Notes: generated by a model not told the origin, from the letters alone. Positions 43,254-53,200 are shown, counted from the stretch's first letter. The stretch is 64,000 nucleotides of DNA from Candidatus Poribacteria bacterium (GCA_022827185.1 JAJDTM010000042.1:117007-181006), one strand, 5' to 3'. Numbers and translations are program-made.

Positions 43254-44645
43254 ATGTTTGATATTGCCTATTTAGGACGGCGCTGTTTTCGTCTCATTAA
43301 ACGCTACCCACGTACATCGACAGTCGTTAGCCTACTGGTGGTCTTCTGCATCGGCATCTGGGTAGGTCGGGAAGTCCAGTTTAGTAAGATAACCGACTAT
43401 TTCCGTTCCTATACCGACCCTGAACGGAGCGATGTGACGAAATCGGTTGTAGATGGGATTACCCATCGGCAAATATTAGATAATGGCGTGCTAACGAACA
43501 TTCTTGCCATATCACCAGATGCGGCAGATATCCGTCCATATCGTGCGTTGAATGCAGGCATCGGGACAGAATCATTGATGTCGCTTGCGCGGCGACACAA
43601 GGCACTCGCGGCGATAAACGGTGGTTTCTTTGAGATGGCAGGTACATTCCGTGGAGAGTCTGTCGGTGCGCTGAAGATTGACGGTGAATGGGTAAGTGAA
43701 CCGGAACAAGGCAGAGCCGTCATCGGAGTCCGAACTGTCAATGGAAAAATTGAAGCGTATATTGACCGAATTGCCCTGCGACAAGAACTCCTTTTACCTA
43801 ACGGAAGTACATTGCCAATTGACGGTATGAATCGGAGTCGTGGTAGAAACGAATTGGTGCTCTACCGTCCACACTTTCATCCGGTAACACTGACGATGCC
43901 AGATGGCGTGGAAGTCGTTGTGAAGAATGGTAAGGTAACCGGTATCTTTGATAAGCAAGGGAGTTCGCGCATTCCAACAGATGGCTATATTCTATCTGCA
44001 AGTGGTAAGAAACGTCATACGCTACTGACACACATTGCGGAAGGGGACGCTGTCGAGATTCGCGAGATGGTAATTCCTGAACGTGTTGGCGATAGTAATT
44101 TATGGGCAAGTTTTACGCACATTATCGGCGGCGGTCCGCTATTATTACGGGACGGTATTGCCCCCTCCACGCAAGCGTACGAGCGTGAAGGATTTGACCA
44201 AGCGTTTCACAGTTTTTGGCATCCGCGGACGGCAGTCGGTAAAAAGGCGGACGGAAGCCTTTTCTTTGTGACAATAACGGCGACAGAAGCAGGGGTCCGG
44301 CGTGGTGTCATGTTACCACGGTTGGCGGAATTGTTTCTGGAATGGGGTGCAACGGACGCGCTGAATCTTGATGGTGGTCATTCATCAATGTTAGTCATTC
44401 GGGACAAGGTTGTAAGCACTAAACAGAAAAATGCCGCTAAGCCCGAATCAATTAAACAGAAAGATGCCACCAAGCCTGAAGTAAAAGAGAAATCGAAATC
44501 ATCCGCTCGTGATAAACCGCAGTCGCAAAGGACACGGGCAGAGAGGAACGTAAAGACTGCCCGCGGTAATCGTCGGGTTCGTCCAATGCCGAGACAACAA
44601 GGACGCGCAATTTCAGATGCAATCTTGATTTTTTCAAAACTTTAG
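43254..44645 (+). CDS. Phosphodiester glycosidase family protein (NAGPA/DUF2233), membrane-anchored
   Basis: 463 residues. One transmembrane segment at ~23-42 (VVSLLVVFCIGIWVGREV) anchors the periplasmic enzyme. AAINGGFF (~117), THIIGGGPLLL, HPRTAVG and LNLDGGHSSM (~370) are the hallmarks of the NAGPA domain, which removes N-acetylglucosamine from phosphodiester-linked glycans; in bacteria it acts on cell-wall or exopolysaccharide components. Residues ~385-463 form a Lys/Arg-rich low-complexity tail that may bind anionic polymer. The next promoter overlaps its last codons. Confidence 0.88.
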   Translation: MFDIAYLGRRCFRLIKRYPRTSTVVSLLVVFCIGIWVGREVQFSKITDYFRSYTDPERSDVTKSVVDGITHRQILDNGVLTNILAISPDAADIRPYRALNAGIGTESLMSLARRHKALAAINGGFFEMAGTFRGESVGALKIDGEWVSEPEQGRAVIGVRTVNGKIEAYIDRIALRQELLLPNGSTLPIDGMNRSRGRNELVLYRPHFHPVTLTMPDGVEVVVKNGKVTGIFDKQGSSRIPTDGYILSASGKKRHTLLTHIAEGDAVEIREMVIPERVGDSNLWASFTHIIGGGPLLLRDGIAPSTQAYEREGFDQAFHSFWHPRTAVGKKADGSLFFVTITATEAGVRRGVMLPRLAELFLEWGATDALNLDGGHSSMLVIRDKVVSTKQKNAAKPESIKQKDATKPEVKEKSKSSARDKPQSQRTRAERNVKTARGNRRVRPMPRQQGRAISDAILIFSKL

Positions 44646-44653
44646 GTTATAAT
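44625..44653 (+). promoter_or_regulatory. Sigma-70-type promoter for the DUF4159 gene
   Basis: TTGATT (44625-44630), 17-base spacer, TATAAT (44648-44653), overlapping the end of the preceding gene. Between it and the start codon lies ACCCCGCCTTTAGCAGGG (44724-44741), a tnpB-end-like hairpin. Confidence 0.65.
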
Positions 44654-44791
44654 AGAGTTAGAAATAGTTTAGATATAACAGATACTGCTCGTGGAAATCC
44701 GCAGGAAACACATTTAGGATGAAACCCCGCCTTTAGCAGGGTAAACACGTCTAGCTGCGAAAAAACAGATAGGAATAGGAGGAGAAAAGTC

Positions 44792-45703
44792 GTGTCAAAC
44801 AACCATAGAACCCCTCAATCCATCGAAAAGAAACCCATATCTGACGTAAAATCGAAGTCAGATTTACTGTCGCGACGCTCTTTTTTGAAGGGATCCGTTG
44901 GGCTTGCTGCCTCTGCGATCACTGCGGGTGGATTAATTCTGCCTGCCCAGGCTCAGTTTGGCGGTGGGTTCCGAGAATATATTCCGTACGACGCGACACG
45001 CGATATCCACTACGGCACGCGATACGGAATAATCGAACACCATTATCCTGAGATGAATCCGACGGGTGAGAAGTTCACCTTTGTCCGGCTCAAGTATCCC
45101 GGTGGCGATTGGTACACAAATATCGTCAACTATTATCGCTGGCCATCGGATTTGGAGTTCTCCAAAGTTCTTGCCAGACACACGACAATTGACATTGAGG
45201 TGCGTGAAAACCCGCAATACGTTGACATTGACGATGAAGGTTTATTCGCGTATCCGTTCCTCTTTATGACGGGACATACCGGAATTCGACTTTCTTCCGA
45301 ACAGATACGAAAGCTGAGAGACTATTTTGAACGCGGTGGGTTTCTGCATGTCGAAGATTGTGATGCACGCCTCAATAATTATCGTGGTGGTTTGCGTCCG
45401 CACGTCTATGAGATGCTGCGAAAAGTCTTCCCAGAAAAGCGGCTGGAACGGTTAGAGATGAGCCATCCGATTTATCATACATTCGTTCAGCACGATGAGT
45501 ACCTCGGTGGTGATAAACGTATTGTCGGTATTTCCGATCACGACGAGGCAATTATGGATGGCGATCGCGTGATGGTCTACTTTTGCCCAAGTGACCTGAA
45601 TTGTGCGTGGGAAGGTAGAGAGTGCGACCCCGGCGGTGAAGAGCAGCGAAAATGGGCATTTGCGCAGGGAATAAATGTCGTTGCATACGCCCTCACAAGG
45701 TAA
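44792..45703 (+). CDS. TAT-exported DUF4159 domain protein
   Basis: 303 residues starting at GTG 44792 after an AGGAGG site. Residues 27-33 SRRSFLK are a twin-arginine motif, followed by a hydrophobic segment and cleavage near AQA (~53). The rest matches DUF4159: FTFVRLKYPGGDWYTN, LFMTGHTGIRLSSEQ, LRDYFERGGFLHVEDCDA and HPIYHTF; this is a flavodoxin/ThuA-like fold seen in membrane complexes with MoxR, DUF58 and vWA proteins. Here it is alone. Folded export suggests a cofactor or rapid folding. Role unknown. Confidence 0.85.
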   Translation: MSNNHRTPQSIEKKPISDVKSKSDLLSRRSFLKGSVGLAASAITAGGLILPAQAQFGGGFREYIPYDATRDIHYGTRYGIIEHHYPEMNPTGEKFTFVRLKYPGGDWYTNIVNYYRWPSDLEFSKVLARHTTIDIEVRENPQYVDIDDEGLFAYPFLFMTGHTGIRLSSEQIRKLRDYFERGGFLHVEDCDARLNNYRGGLRPHVYEMLRKVFPEKRLERLEMSHPIYHTFVQHDEYLGGDKRIVGISDHDEAIMDGDRVMVYFCPSDLNCAWEGRECDPGGEEQRKWAFAQGINVVAYALTR

Positions 45704-45760
45704 ATGGCAGTCAGTTGTCAGCAATCAGCCGTTAGCAAGTCCTTTGTGGTATCAACAACA
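45704..45760. repeat. Dispersed intergenic repeat (GTCAGCCATCAGCC type)
   Basis: Variants of GTCAGTTGTCAGCAATCAGC are found here, at 47749-47782 (GTCAGCCATCAGCCATCGGC) and, inverted, at 54529-54560. They occupy gaps and in one case supply the first codons of a gene. The repeat has short internal direct repeats (TCAGCC). Function unknown. Confidence 0.5.
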
Positions 45761-45855
45761 CTTGTAGCAGCTACAGGTAGTTTGAAGAAGTTCCCAAATT
45801 CTTAACTGAAAGCTGATAACCCTTAAGATAACGACCCAAAAACGAGAGGTAAATC

Positions 45856-47739
45856 ATGGACAGGAATTTTAGGTTGGCTTACAGGCGATTTTCAAAATGT
45901 ACGCTGTTTTGTCTTGTGACGCTGTTCATCTTCTTCGCCGTACATGCCAACGCGCAAGAACGGTTCTCAGATGCAGTCGGTCCTGTTACCATTCAAGAAG
46001 TAACAGCAATAACCCCGTTAGTAGTGCCCTATATCACATGGGGTGGCGAAGCTGCACTTTTTCATGCTAACGGTGGATTGACGACAAAATCCGGTACGAT
46101 TATGGCAGAACTCGGAATGAACCTGAAATTGGTGCCGGGTGACAACTTTCAGCAGCAGGTACGCGACTATCTCTCAGGTAAATCCCCTTTCCTACGTGGC
46201 ACGTTTAGAATGATAGCACAAGCAAGCGAAGCCGTGGGAAAAGATGCGCGGACAAAACCGGTTGTTTTTGGGCAGCTAACTTGGTCGGCAGGTGACCATT
46301 TCGTTGGACGTTCCACGATTCGGAAAATCTCTGATCTCAGCGGCAAAAAGATTGCTATTCAAAAGGGTGGACCGCACGTCGGGATGCTCTATGATATGTT
46401 GAAGACGGCTCGCCTTTCAAAATCACAGGTAGAAATTGTTTGGGTGAACGAATTAACAGGTGCGAACGGACCCGCAGAACGTTTCCGAAACGACGCGACT
46501 ATCGCAGGTTGCTTTGTAATAACGCCGGATATGATTGGATTGACAGGCGGTCCTGAGAACACTGGGACCGGTGCTGAAGGGACCGTCAAAGGTGCGCGGG
46601 TGGTTGTCAGTACTGCGACGCTTTCTCGTTCTATTGCCGATGTCTACGCCTGCCGCAAAGATTTCTATGACGCTTACAAACCGTTTGTCGAGCGTTTCTT
46701 CGCCGGTTATCTGAAGGGTGCTGAAGAGGTTGTGACTCTGAAAAAAGCCTACGAAACGAGCGGTTCCACAAAATATACGCAGCTCCTGACGACGATGCAA
46801 AACATATACGGTAAAGAGGTGTTACCGACGCTTGAAGAGGATGCACACGGTTTAATCGCGGATTGCACGTTTGTTGGACAACCCGGAAATATCGCCTTCT
46901 TCAACGATCCAAGTAATACCATTACAGGCTTTGAAGGCTTCAACAAAGCAGGACTGGACATGGCTGTGAACTGGGGATTTGCCAGGCAGAGATACGCGCT
47001 GATTCCGTCTGATTTAAATTTTAACTCGCCAACCTTTAAGAACTTGCTCACGACGACCGTGACGGCACCTGCACAATTGAAACAGACGCGTTTCAAAAAA
47101 GAGACCGTCCGTGCTGAAATCGAATCCTTTAATGAAGATGCAGTGTTAGACGAAAAGACGCTCATCTCGTTCACAATCCAATTTGATGCGAACCAAGATA
47201 CGTTTAGCGATGCCAAGTATCGAGAAGAATTCGACAGGGTTGTTGAATTGGCTTCTAAATACGGGAATGCTGCCATAGCGATCAAAGGACACAGCGATCC
47301 GTCTCGAACCCTAAGCATATTAGTTAAAACTGGGCTCAGTACAGGGATTTTGAAACGGACAGGTACGCGAGGGAACTATAAATATTTTATGGAGGGTAAG
47401 CCTTTTCGTCTGGAAAATACCGCGAACCTGATTCGTCTAATTCAGCAGAAGAAGTTTGACGATGGCAGCAACGTTGAGAGTCCCTACCAAGTGATGCGGG
47501 CTGCTCTCAAACTTTCCGAACAGCGCGGGCAAGCGGTGAAACAATCAATTATCAGTTATGCCCGTCGAAAAAACGCGCGTATTGATCCAGATCAGATCGT
47601 GCCAGTAGGTGTCGGAATTAAGGAGCCTGTTATTGCCAAACCGACAAGTCCGGCTGAAGCCGCAGAAAATCGGCGCGTTGAATTCGCATTGATTAAAGTT
47701 TCAGCAGAAGCCGTTGCAGTCTCCGATTTTGATTTTTAG
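45856..47739 (+). CDS. Periplasmic substrate-binding protein fused to an OmpA domain
   Basis: 627 residues. A signal peptide (to ~34, HANAQ) is followed by a NMT1/SsuA-like solute-binding domain (ITWGGEAALFHANGG, ISDLSGKKIAIQKGGPHVGM) to about residue 400. The last ~200 residues are an OmpA-like peptidoglycan-binding domain (FTIQFDANQDTFSD, AIKGHSDPS, AAENRRVEFALI), which holds the protein on the cell wall. It lies 129 bases before a vWA gene and 1 kb before a second SBP-OmpA fusion. The set resembles the SBP/OmpA-vWA groupings seen beside stress-response genes, but I know of no defined function. Confidence 0.85.
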   Translation: MDRNFRLAYRRFSKCTLFCLVTLFIFFAVHANAQERFSDAVGPVTIQEVTAITPLVVPYITWGGEAALFHANGGLTTKSGTIMAELGMNLKLVPGDNFQQQVRDYLSGKSPFLRGTFRMIAQASEAVGKDARTKPVVFGQLTWSAGDHFVGRSTIRKISDLSGKKIAIQKGGPHVGMLYDMLKTARLSKSQVEIVWVNELTGANGPAERFRNDATIAGCFVITPDMIGLTGGPENTGTGAEGTVKGARVVVSTATLSRSIADVYACRKDFYDAYKPFVERFFAGYLKGAEEVVTLKKAYETSGSTKYTQLLTTMQNIYGKEVLPTLEEDAHGLIADCTFVGQPGNIAFFNDPSNTITGFEGFNKAGLDMAVNWGFARQRYALIPSDLNFNSPTFKNLLTTTVTAPAQLKQTRFKKETVRAEIESFNEDAVLDEKTLISFTIQFDANQDTFSDAKYREEFDRVVELASKYGNAAIAIKGHSDPSRTLSILVKTGLSTGILKRTGTRGNYKYFMEGKPFRLENTANLIRLIQQKKFDDGSNVESPYQVMRAALKLSEQRGQAVKQSIISYARRKNARIDPDQIVPVGVGIKEPVIAKPTSPAEAAENRRVEFALIKVSAEAVAVSDFDF

Positions 47740-47868
47740 CGGAATAGCAGTCAGCCATCAGCCATCGGCTGTCAGCAAAGAAGTGACTCTTGAGAGAAAC
47801 CCATTGCTGACAGTTAGTTTCTGATGGATCCAATAATCGACGGTTCCATGACATAGATAGGGTTTCTT

Positions 47869-48798
47869 ATGAAATGTATTTTAACTGCCGGATTCGGTGT
47901 GCAATCTCTTCTCCTACTAAGTCTGTTTATCTTTAGTGTCCAGATTTGTGGTGCTGATGATGACATTCATAAAGATAACATCGTCGTAATTCTTGACGCT
48001 TCTGGTTCAATGCAGGACAAGTTTAGTGGAGACCGAACGAAATCGAAGATGGAAGCAGCGAAAGCTGCATTACAACAGGTGCTGGCGAATATCCCTGACG
48101 GTACACAGATCGGATTGCTGGTGTTTAGCGGTGCCAACATTCATAACGAATGGGTGTATCCGTTGGGCCCCAAGGACACTGAAAAACTGATAGCAGCGAT
48201 TCATTTACCACACCCCAGCGGCGATACACCCTTGGGGAGATATATCCGAATCGGGGCGAATCGTCTCCTTGAACAACGGGAAAAACAGTACAACTATGGA
48301 AACTACCGATTGTTAGTTGTTACAGATGGTGAGGCTTCGGATGCTGACAAAGTCAAGCACTATACGCCTGAAATCCTCAATCGGCAGATTCGTATTGATG
48401 TGATCGGCGTTGATATGAAAACTGATCACATGCTGGCAAACGTCGTGGATAGCTACCGCAAGGCAGATAACCCGGGTGAGTTGGTGGCGGCAGTGTCGCA
48501 AATTCTTGCGGAGACTGGTGGGACAGGGACGGATGTTGGTGGAGAAGATGCTTTTGAATACATCGCGCCGCTTTCACCGGAAATTGCTGCTGATCTGATT
48601 CAACGGCTGACAACACCGCCGAGCAACACATCAATCGCTGTAAAACAGGCAGCGGCAACACCGACACGAAGAACACCACCGAGCAAGACATCAACACCCC
48701 CGCAACAGAATACCGGAAACCAAGGCACCCTATGGTTTGTTGTGATTTTGATTGCGCTATCCGTTATCGGGTTCTTGATTTTCAGAAATAGGAAATAG
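47869..48798 (+). CDS. Exported vWA domain protein with C-terminal membrane anchor
   Basis: 309 residues. Signal peptide ~1-27 (LLLLSLFIFSVQICGAD); vWA domain ~36-220 with VVILDASGSM (D-x-S-x-S metal site), SGDTPLGRYI and VVTDGEASD. A Thr/Pro-rich linker (~245-285) leads to a transmembrane helix (LWFVVILIALSVIGFLIF) and the basic end RNRK. Thus the vWA domain faces the periplasm. The start of the next gene follows after five bases, so they are translated together. Confidence 0.88.
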   Translation: MKCILTAGFGVQSLLLLSLFIFSVQICGADDDIHKDNIVVILDASGSMQDKFSGDRTKSKMEAAKAALQQVLANIPDGTQIGLLVFSGANIHNEWVYPLGPKDTEKLIAAIHLPHPSGDTPLGRYIRIGANRLLEQREKQYNYGNYRLLVVTDGEASDADKVKHYTPEILNRQIRIDVIGVDMKTDHMLANVVDSYRKADNPGELVAAVSQILAETGGTGTDVGGEDAFEYIAPLSPEIAADLIQRLTTPPSNTSIAVKQAAATPTRRTPPSKTSTPPQQNTGNQGTLWFVVILIALSVIGFLIFRNRK

Positions 48799-48803
48799 TA
48801 ACT

Positions 48804-50399
48804 ATGGACGCTGGCAAGAAAAAACGCATCATCATCATGGTAGCAAGTTGGCTTGTTATCATCGGTGTAATTGGGCTCGTCTATAAGTTCGTCGTTGAAC
48901 CGTGGATCCGAGGCGATCTCGTTAAGGAGACGAGTACCCAACGTTACGCGCACACTATTAAGATAGCACACGACTCATTTCCGGGGTATGCGATCCTACG
49001 TTCTCCTGCCGTTCAGAACCTTTTGGATCGTCAAGGGATCAAACTGACGTTTGTTGACGACAAAGCCGATTACGTCGGTAGGGCACGCGCCTTGAAAAGC
49101 GGTAAGGTTCAGATGGCGGTTTTCACGATTGATGCCTACTTGAAAGCAGGGAGCGTGATCGGTGAGTTTCCGGGTTCAATCGTTCTCGTGATTGATGAAT
49201 CGAAAGGCGCAGATGCGATTGTTGCCTATAAGCGAGGTATCCCACAAATACCGAGTTTGAGCAACTCGCGGGCGCGCATCGTGCTGACCCCCGATTCGCC
49301 GAGTGAGACGCTTGCGCGAATTATGATTAATAAGATGAGTCTTCCGAGTCTACCTTCTTCGTGGGCAGTCGAAACGAACGGTGCTGAAGATGCTTACAAG
49401 AAACTGAAGTCCGCCGATCCAGATGAGCCGTACGCCTATGTTATCTGGGAACCCTATGTGACGAAAGCGCTTGCGATTGAAGGTGTGCATCTACTGTTAG
49501 ACAGTTCAAAACTGAAAGGTTATATCGTCGATGTGTTAGTCGTTCAGCGTGGATTTCTGGATTCGCAACGTGAACTCGTCACGCATGTTGTTCAAGCGTA
49601 TCTCCGTGCAAACTATGACTACAATAACCAACCCGATGGGTTAGCCTCTTTAATTCAAGCAGATGCCAAGAAATATGGCGACTCGCTCAACCGGAACGAG
49701 ACAGATAAACTGGTGAAAGGCATTGAATGGCGAAACACGGTTGAGAATTACGCGCATTTCGGAGTGATTCCATCATCGGAATCAAAAGGGACCGAGAGAC
49801 TTGAAGCGATGATCGCTAAAATTGTGCAAGTGCTGGTGCAGACGAATTCAATCTCTACTGACCCAGTGTCAGGCAATTACGAGCAGTTATTCTTTGAAGG
49901 TATTTTGCGCTCACTCCACCACGATAAGTTTCACCCCGGTATGCTGAACGCGAGCGGTAACGACGAGTTAGACGGTATTTTCGTTGGTTCAACACCGATG
50001 GAACAGGTTCGAGAAGAGGCTTCACTCAATCCGCTCTCTGATGCAAACTGGAACTCGCTCGCGCCGGTCGCGGCGATGAAAGTTGAACCGATCCAATTTG
50101 GACGCGGGAACGCTCGGATTCTTCCGGGTAGTAAACGTGCGTTGCAAGAACTCGCTGCAAATTTGAAATCGTTTCCACAATATTATCTTAGAGTCGTAGG
50201 ACATACACGGCAAGAAGGGGATCCAGCAGCGAATCGGGTTCTTGCTTTACAACGTGCAGAGGCAGCGGCAGCGTCTTTGAGAAACTTCGGCATCGCAAAT
50301 CATCGTATCCGCGCCATTGCGAGCAATAAGACTTCCACTCAAATGCGCGGTGCAGCGGCACAAAGTGTTACATTCGAGCTTCTTGGTAAACCGTACTGA
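48804..50399 (+). CDS. Membrane-anchored substrate-binding protein fused to an OmpA domain
   Basis: 531 residues. Residues 9-31 are an uncleaved membrane anchor (IIIMVASWLVIIGVIGLVY). About 50-390 is an NMT1-like binding domain (TIKIAHDSFPGYAILRSPAVQ, GKVQMAVFTIDAYL, YVIWEPYVTKAL). Residues ~410-531 form an OmpA-like domain (IQFGRGNARILPGSKRAL, VVGHTRQEGDPAANRVLALQ). It begins five bases after the vWA gene. It differs from the fusion at 45856 in anchor and sequence, so the two are not recent duplicates. Confidence 0.85.
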   Translation: MDAGKKKRIIIMVASWLVIIGVIGLVYKFVVEPWIRGDLVKETSTQRYAHTIKIAHDSFPGYAILRSPAVQNLLDRQGIKLTFVDDKADYVGRARALKSGKVQMAVFTIDAYLKAGSVIGEFPGSIVLVIDESKGADAIVAYKRGIPQIPSLSNSRARIVLTPDSPSETLARIMINKMSLPSLPSSWAVETNGAEDAYKKLKSADPDEPYAYVIWEPYVTKALAIEGVHLLLDSSKLKGYIVDVLVVQRGFLDSQRELVTHVVQAYLRANYDYNNQPDGLASLIQADAKKYGDSLNRNETDKLVKGIEWRNTVENYAHFGVIPSSESKGTERLEAMIAKIVQVLVQTNSISTDPVSGNYEQLFFEGILRSLHHDKFHPGMLNASGNDELDGIFVGSTPMEQVREEASLNPLSDANWNSLAPVAAMKVEPIQFGRGNARILPGSKRALQELAANLKSFPQYYLRVVGHTRQEGDPAANRVLALQRAEAAAASLRNFGIANHRIRAIASNKTSTQMRGAAAQSVTFELLGKPY

Positions 50400-50532
50400 G
50401 GAATAGAGGAATGGTTATCAGTTTGCTTCGCAGTGAGAATACGGTTTGCCTCGCAGTGAGAGTTAAGAGGCGGTTTGACTGAATCAAAGTTCTCTTTAAC
50501 CGATAACCGATAACTGATAACCATTAAAGAAA
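50400..50532. repeat. Gap with dispersed repeats
   Basis: Holds two copies of the GTTTGCNTCGCAGTGAGA repeat and a run of short direct repeats (AACCGATAACCGATAACTG). No promoter or gene is evident. Confidence 0.5.
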
Positions 50533-51318
50533 TTGATTGATCGGAAATTGTTTCGGAAGAAATTCCTACTCCATCTTCTTGGCAATCCTTACGTTCTCTT
50601 TCCTTTTGCCGCGGGCGGTTCCATCGCTTTTGCATCCTGGGTATTCAATTTAGAACCGAAGATTCTCTATCTATTCGGCAGCGCGATTCTCAGTGTTTTA
50701 GTGCCTATCGGCACGCTGATTAGTAAGTGGGCAACCGGGACAGACGATATAGCCAAACAGGTGCACAGTGAGATTCTTCAGGAAGTCCAACACAAGCAAG
50801 AGGCAGAACTGAACACTTTACACGAACAACTTGAAGCCGATGGGGATGCGCGAACAGAGACGATGCTTGGCGAACTTCGCACCTTGCACACGTCCTTTCA
50901 GGAGGAAGCAGGTGGCGACGGATGGATGGGGACACTTCCGATTACCGTCAGAGCCGACATTACTAACAAAGTTTCTGAACTCTTTACACAGGCAGTGGAG
51001 TGTTTGAAAGACACGCTTAAAATGCATCAAAAATCAACGGGTACGCAATTGGGAACGACCGTCAAAGGTGTGCTTCAACAACATCGAGAACAACAGATTA
51101 AAGACGTTCAGCAGACGATTATCCAACTCTCACACCTCTATGCGCGGGTATTAACGCTTAATCCTGAAAGCGATGAAACAGAACTCACACGTCTCCGTAC
51201 TGAACTCGATGAAAGCCTCACTTTTGCGAAACAGGTCGATGCAAAAATACGTGAATTAACACCGTCAGAAGATTACGCTGCACCTCAAACAGAAGATAAA
51301 GAATATCAGGAAAAATAG
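50533..51318 (+). CDS. Two-helix membrane protein with long cytoplasmic coiled coil
   Basis: About 261 residues. The start is uncertain: no ATG is available, and TTG at 50533 or 50548 is used; the ribosome site is weak. Two membrane helices lie near the N-terminus (VLFPFAAGGSIAFASWVF and LYLFGSAILSVLVPIGTLI). The rest is a charged, helical region (EILQEVQHKQEAELNTLHEQ and following), probably a coiled coil. It precedes the 599-residue gene by 17 bases. In layout it is like XpaC/TelA-type helpers next to vWA proteins, but I cannot assign it to them. Confidence 0.65.
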   Translation: MIDRKLFRKKFLLHLLGNPYVLFPFAAGGSIAFASWVFNLEPKILYLFGSAILSVLVPIGTLISKWATGTDDIAKQVHSEILQEVQHKQEAELNTLHEQLEADGDARTETMLGELRTLHTSFQEEAGGDGWMGTLPITVRADITNKVSELFTQAVECLKDTLKMHQKSTGTQLGTTVKGVLQQHREQQIKDVQQTIIQLSHLYARVLTLNPESDETELTRLRTELDESLTFAKQVDAKIRELTPSEDYAAPQTEDKEYQEK

Positions 51319-51335
51319 AGCAAAGGACGAATTTT

Positions 51336-53135
51336 ATGACGCTATACACATGGCACTACGACAACATTCCGAGCAGTTGGGAGCCTGTTTTAGAACGTTT
51401 GAAGAAATTTGAAGTGCTCGCGCAGCAAATTACTAAAGCAAAAAAGGAACAGAAAACCGATTTATCCGAAACACTTAAAACGTTCTATACACATCATGAC
51501 GCATTGATGGCAGATACGCGTGCCCATTTGCAACCCGCGCCGACGCACTATGATGACGAGGCGACTTTAGATGCCGCTTTTGTTGAGGCTGTCTGGCTGT
51601 CCATTGAACACTATCCGGCTTTAGTGCATCATCCAGAAATCGAAAATTTAGATACCGCTGGTTCTAAAATATTCACACTCTTTACGCCTGATGCACCAGC
51701 GACCCCGGGCAAACGAGAATCCTTAAAAACCCAACTTCAACGCGCATTCGACTTAGACTCAGAAACAGTAGCTAAACTCAACCGGCAATTGTCCACACGG
51801 ACGAGTCCCCTCCAGCATCGGCATCAAATTATGAAGAGTTTAGAGACTCGTTTTAATTTACTGTCTGATAACCCGAAATTGGACGCAGATATTCTACAAC
51901 TTTTTCAGTCTTTATATCCGGGTGCTCCGTTTCAAGCGGGCGAAGTGAAGTTGGTGAAAACGTCCTCAGCACTCTATTTTTGCCTCCCTACTGAACCGCA
52001 GGAAAAGGCACAGGCATCGAGTATCTCCGCTGATGAACGCAGTAAAGAACACAAAACGCCACAACGTCCGACAGCCTATTATGAAAAATTTCTCCGAAAA
52101 ATTTGGGAGGTTGAACCGTTTGCACACTTCCCCGTGTTCGGAACTTTTAACGCGGAAGATTTAGACTTAATCTTCCGTCAGCAGATTGCCGCTGATACTG
52201 ACTTGTCTTTGGACTTGGTCACGTCAACACTGACGCGGATGGTTGGCGTGCTTCCTTTAGCGGAACTTGACAAATATCTAATTCACGATACTTGGGGACA
52301 TCAGTGGCAGGAAAGTTTACTCGATTTTGAGGAACCGTATACCGCATTAACGCTGTTTAAACGTCCATTATCGCTAACAGAAACGGCATCGGTCTTCGGA
52401 GAGCAGACTTCTTTCGCTGACACATTCATCAAAACTAAGGCGGGAACAATAGCACTTGATTCAGAAAAACTTCAGCAATTTATAGATGCGGAATTGTACG
52501 AACGGGCAATCATCGCTTTTACGCCGATTCTCGCAGAAATGTTAGCGGATGTAGTAGAATATAAATTCTTAGAATTACACCCTGAACAGGAACATCTACT
52601 GCCGAGTTCTTCCTTACTTAAAGCGTTTCCGAGCAAACTGGATTTGACCCTTGCAGATCTGCGTACTTGCTTCGTCCATGCCTCTGAAGTCTTCCAAAAT
52701 TGGGTCACCTCTGAATCGACGCAACAACAATTACACAAGGAAATTTGCGAGAAACTTGATATTCCGGACAAGGCAACAAAACACAAGGAACTCTCACAGG
52801 TTCTGAGTGTTGCGGTCGAACTCTGTAAGGCGCAGCTGCTTTCCTTCTACCAACCCGAATGGACATGGGAAAAAACGGAAGATGGCTCTTTGAAACTGAA
52901 TGCGTTTAGTTTCGCAGCATTGAATTTTCTCCGAATCCATACTGCACTTATTCAGACGTACGAAGATCTCTCACAGATTGATGCCCCGTATGGTTTCAAA
53001 GATATTCTGGTATTAGCGATGGGAACGTTTTTTGAAAGGAAGCCACAGGAGAATATTTGGCGACTGGATAGTTTTTTAACGGAAGCGTTTCTCCCACGCT
53101 GGCAAAAATTGACCGCTGCGGATCCGTGCGTTTGA
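51336..53135 (+). CDS. Large, mostly helical protein of unknown function
   Basis: 599 residues with no signal peptide or membrane segment. The N-terminal third is charged and helical. Around residue 317 is HDTWGHQWQE, a possible metal- or ligand-binding motif (HDxxGHxxQ), followed by ELYERAIIAFTPILAEMLAD. I do not recognise the family. Its close spacing to the coiled-coil membrane protein suggests that the two work together, perhaps as cytoplasmic partners of the SBP-OmpA/vWA proteins. Confidence 0.65.
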   Translation: MTLYTWHYDNIPSSWEPVLERLKKFEVLAQQITKAKKEQKTDLSETLKTFYTHHDALMADTRAHLQPAPTHYDDEATLDAAFVEAVWLSIEHYPALVHHPEIENLDTAGSKIFTLFTPDAPATPGKRESLKTQLQRAFDLDSETVAKLNRQLSTRTSPLQHRHQIMKSLETRFNLLSDNPKLDADILQLFQSLYPGAPFQAGEVKLVKTSSALYFCLPTEPQEKAQASSISADERSKEHKTPQRPTAYYEKFLRKIWEVEPFAHFPVFGTFNAEDLDLIFRQQIAADTDLSLDLVTSTLTRMVGVLPLAELDKYLIHDTWGHQWQESLLDFEEPYTALTLFKRPLSLTETASVFGEQTSFADTFIKTKAGTIALDSEKLQQFIDAELYERAIIAFTPILAEMLADVVEYKFLELHPEQEHLLPSSSLLKAFPSKLDLTLADLRTCFVHASEVFQNWVTSESTQQQLHKEICEKLDIPDKATKHKELSQVLSVAVELCKAQLLSFYQPEWTWEKTEDGSLKLNAFSFAALNFLRIHTALIQTYEDLSQIDAPYGFKDILVLAMGTFFERKPQENIWRLDSFLTEAFLPRWQKLTAADPCV

Positions 53136-53200
53136 AGAAAAGATAAATGTTGTAGCACACACGCCAATAGGTAAGCGCGGAATTCCGTGGTAGATCGCTC

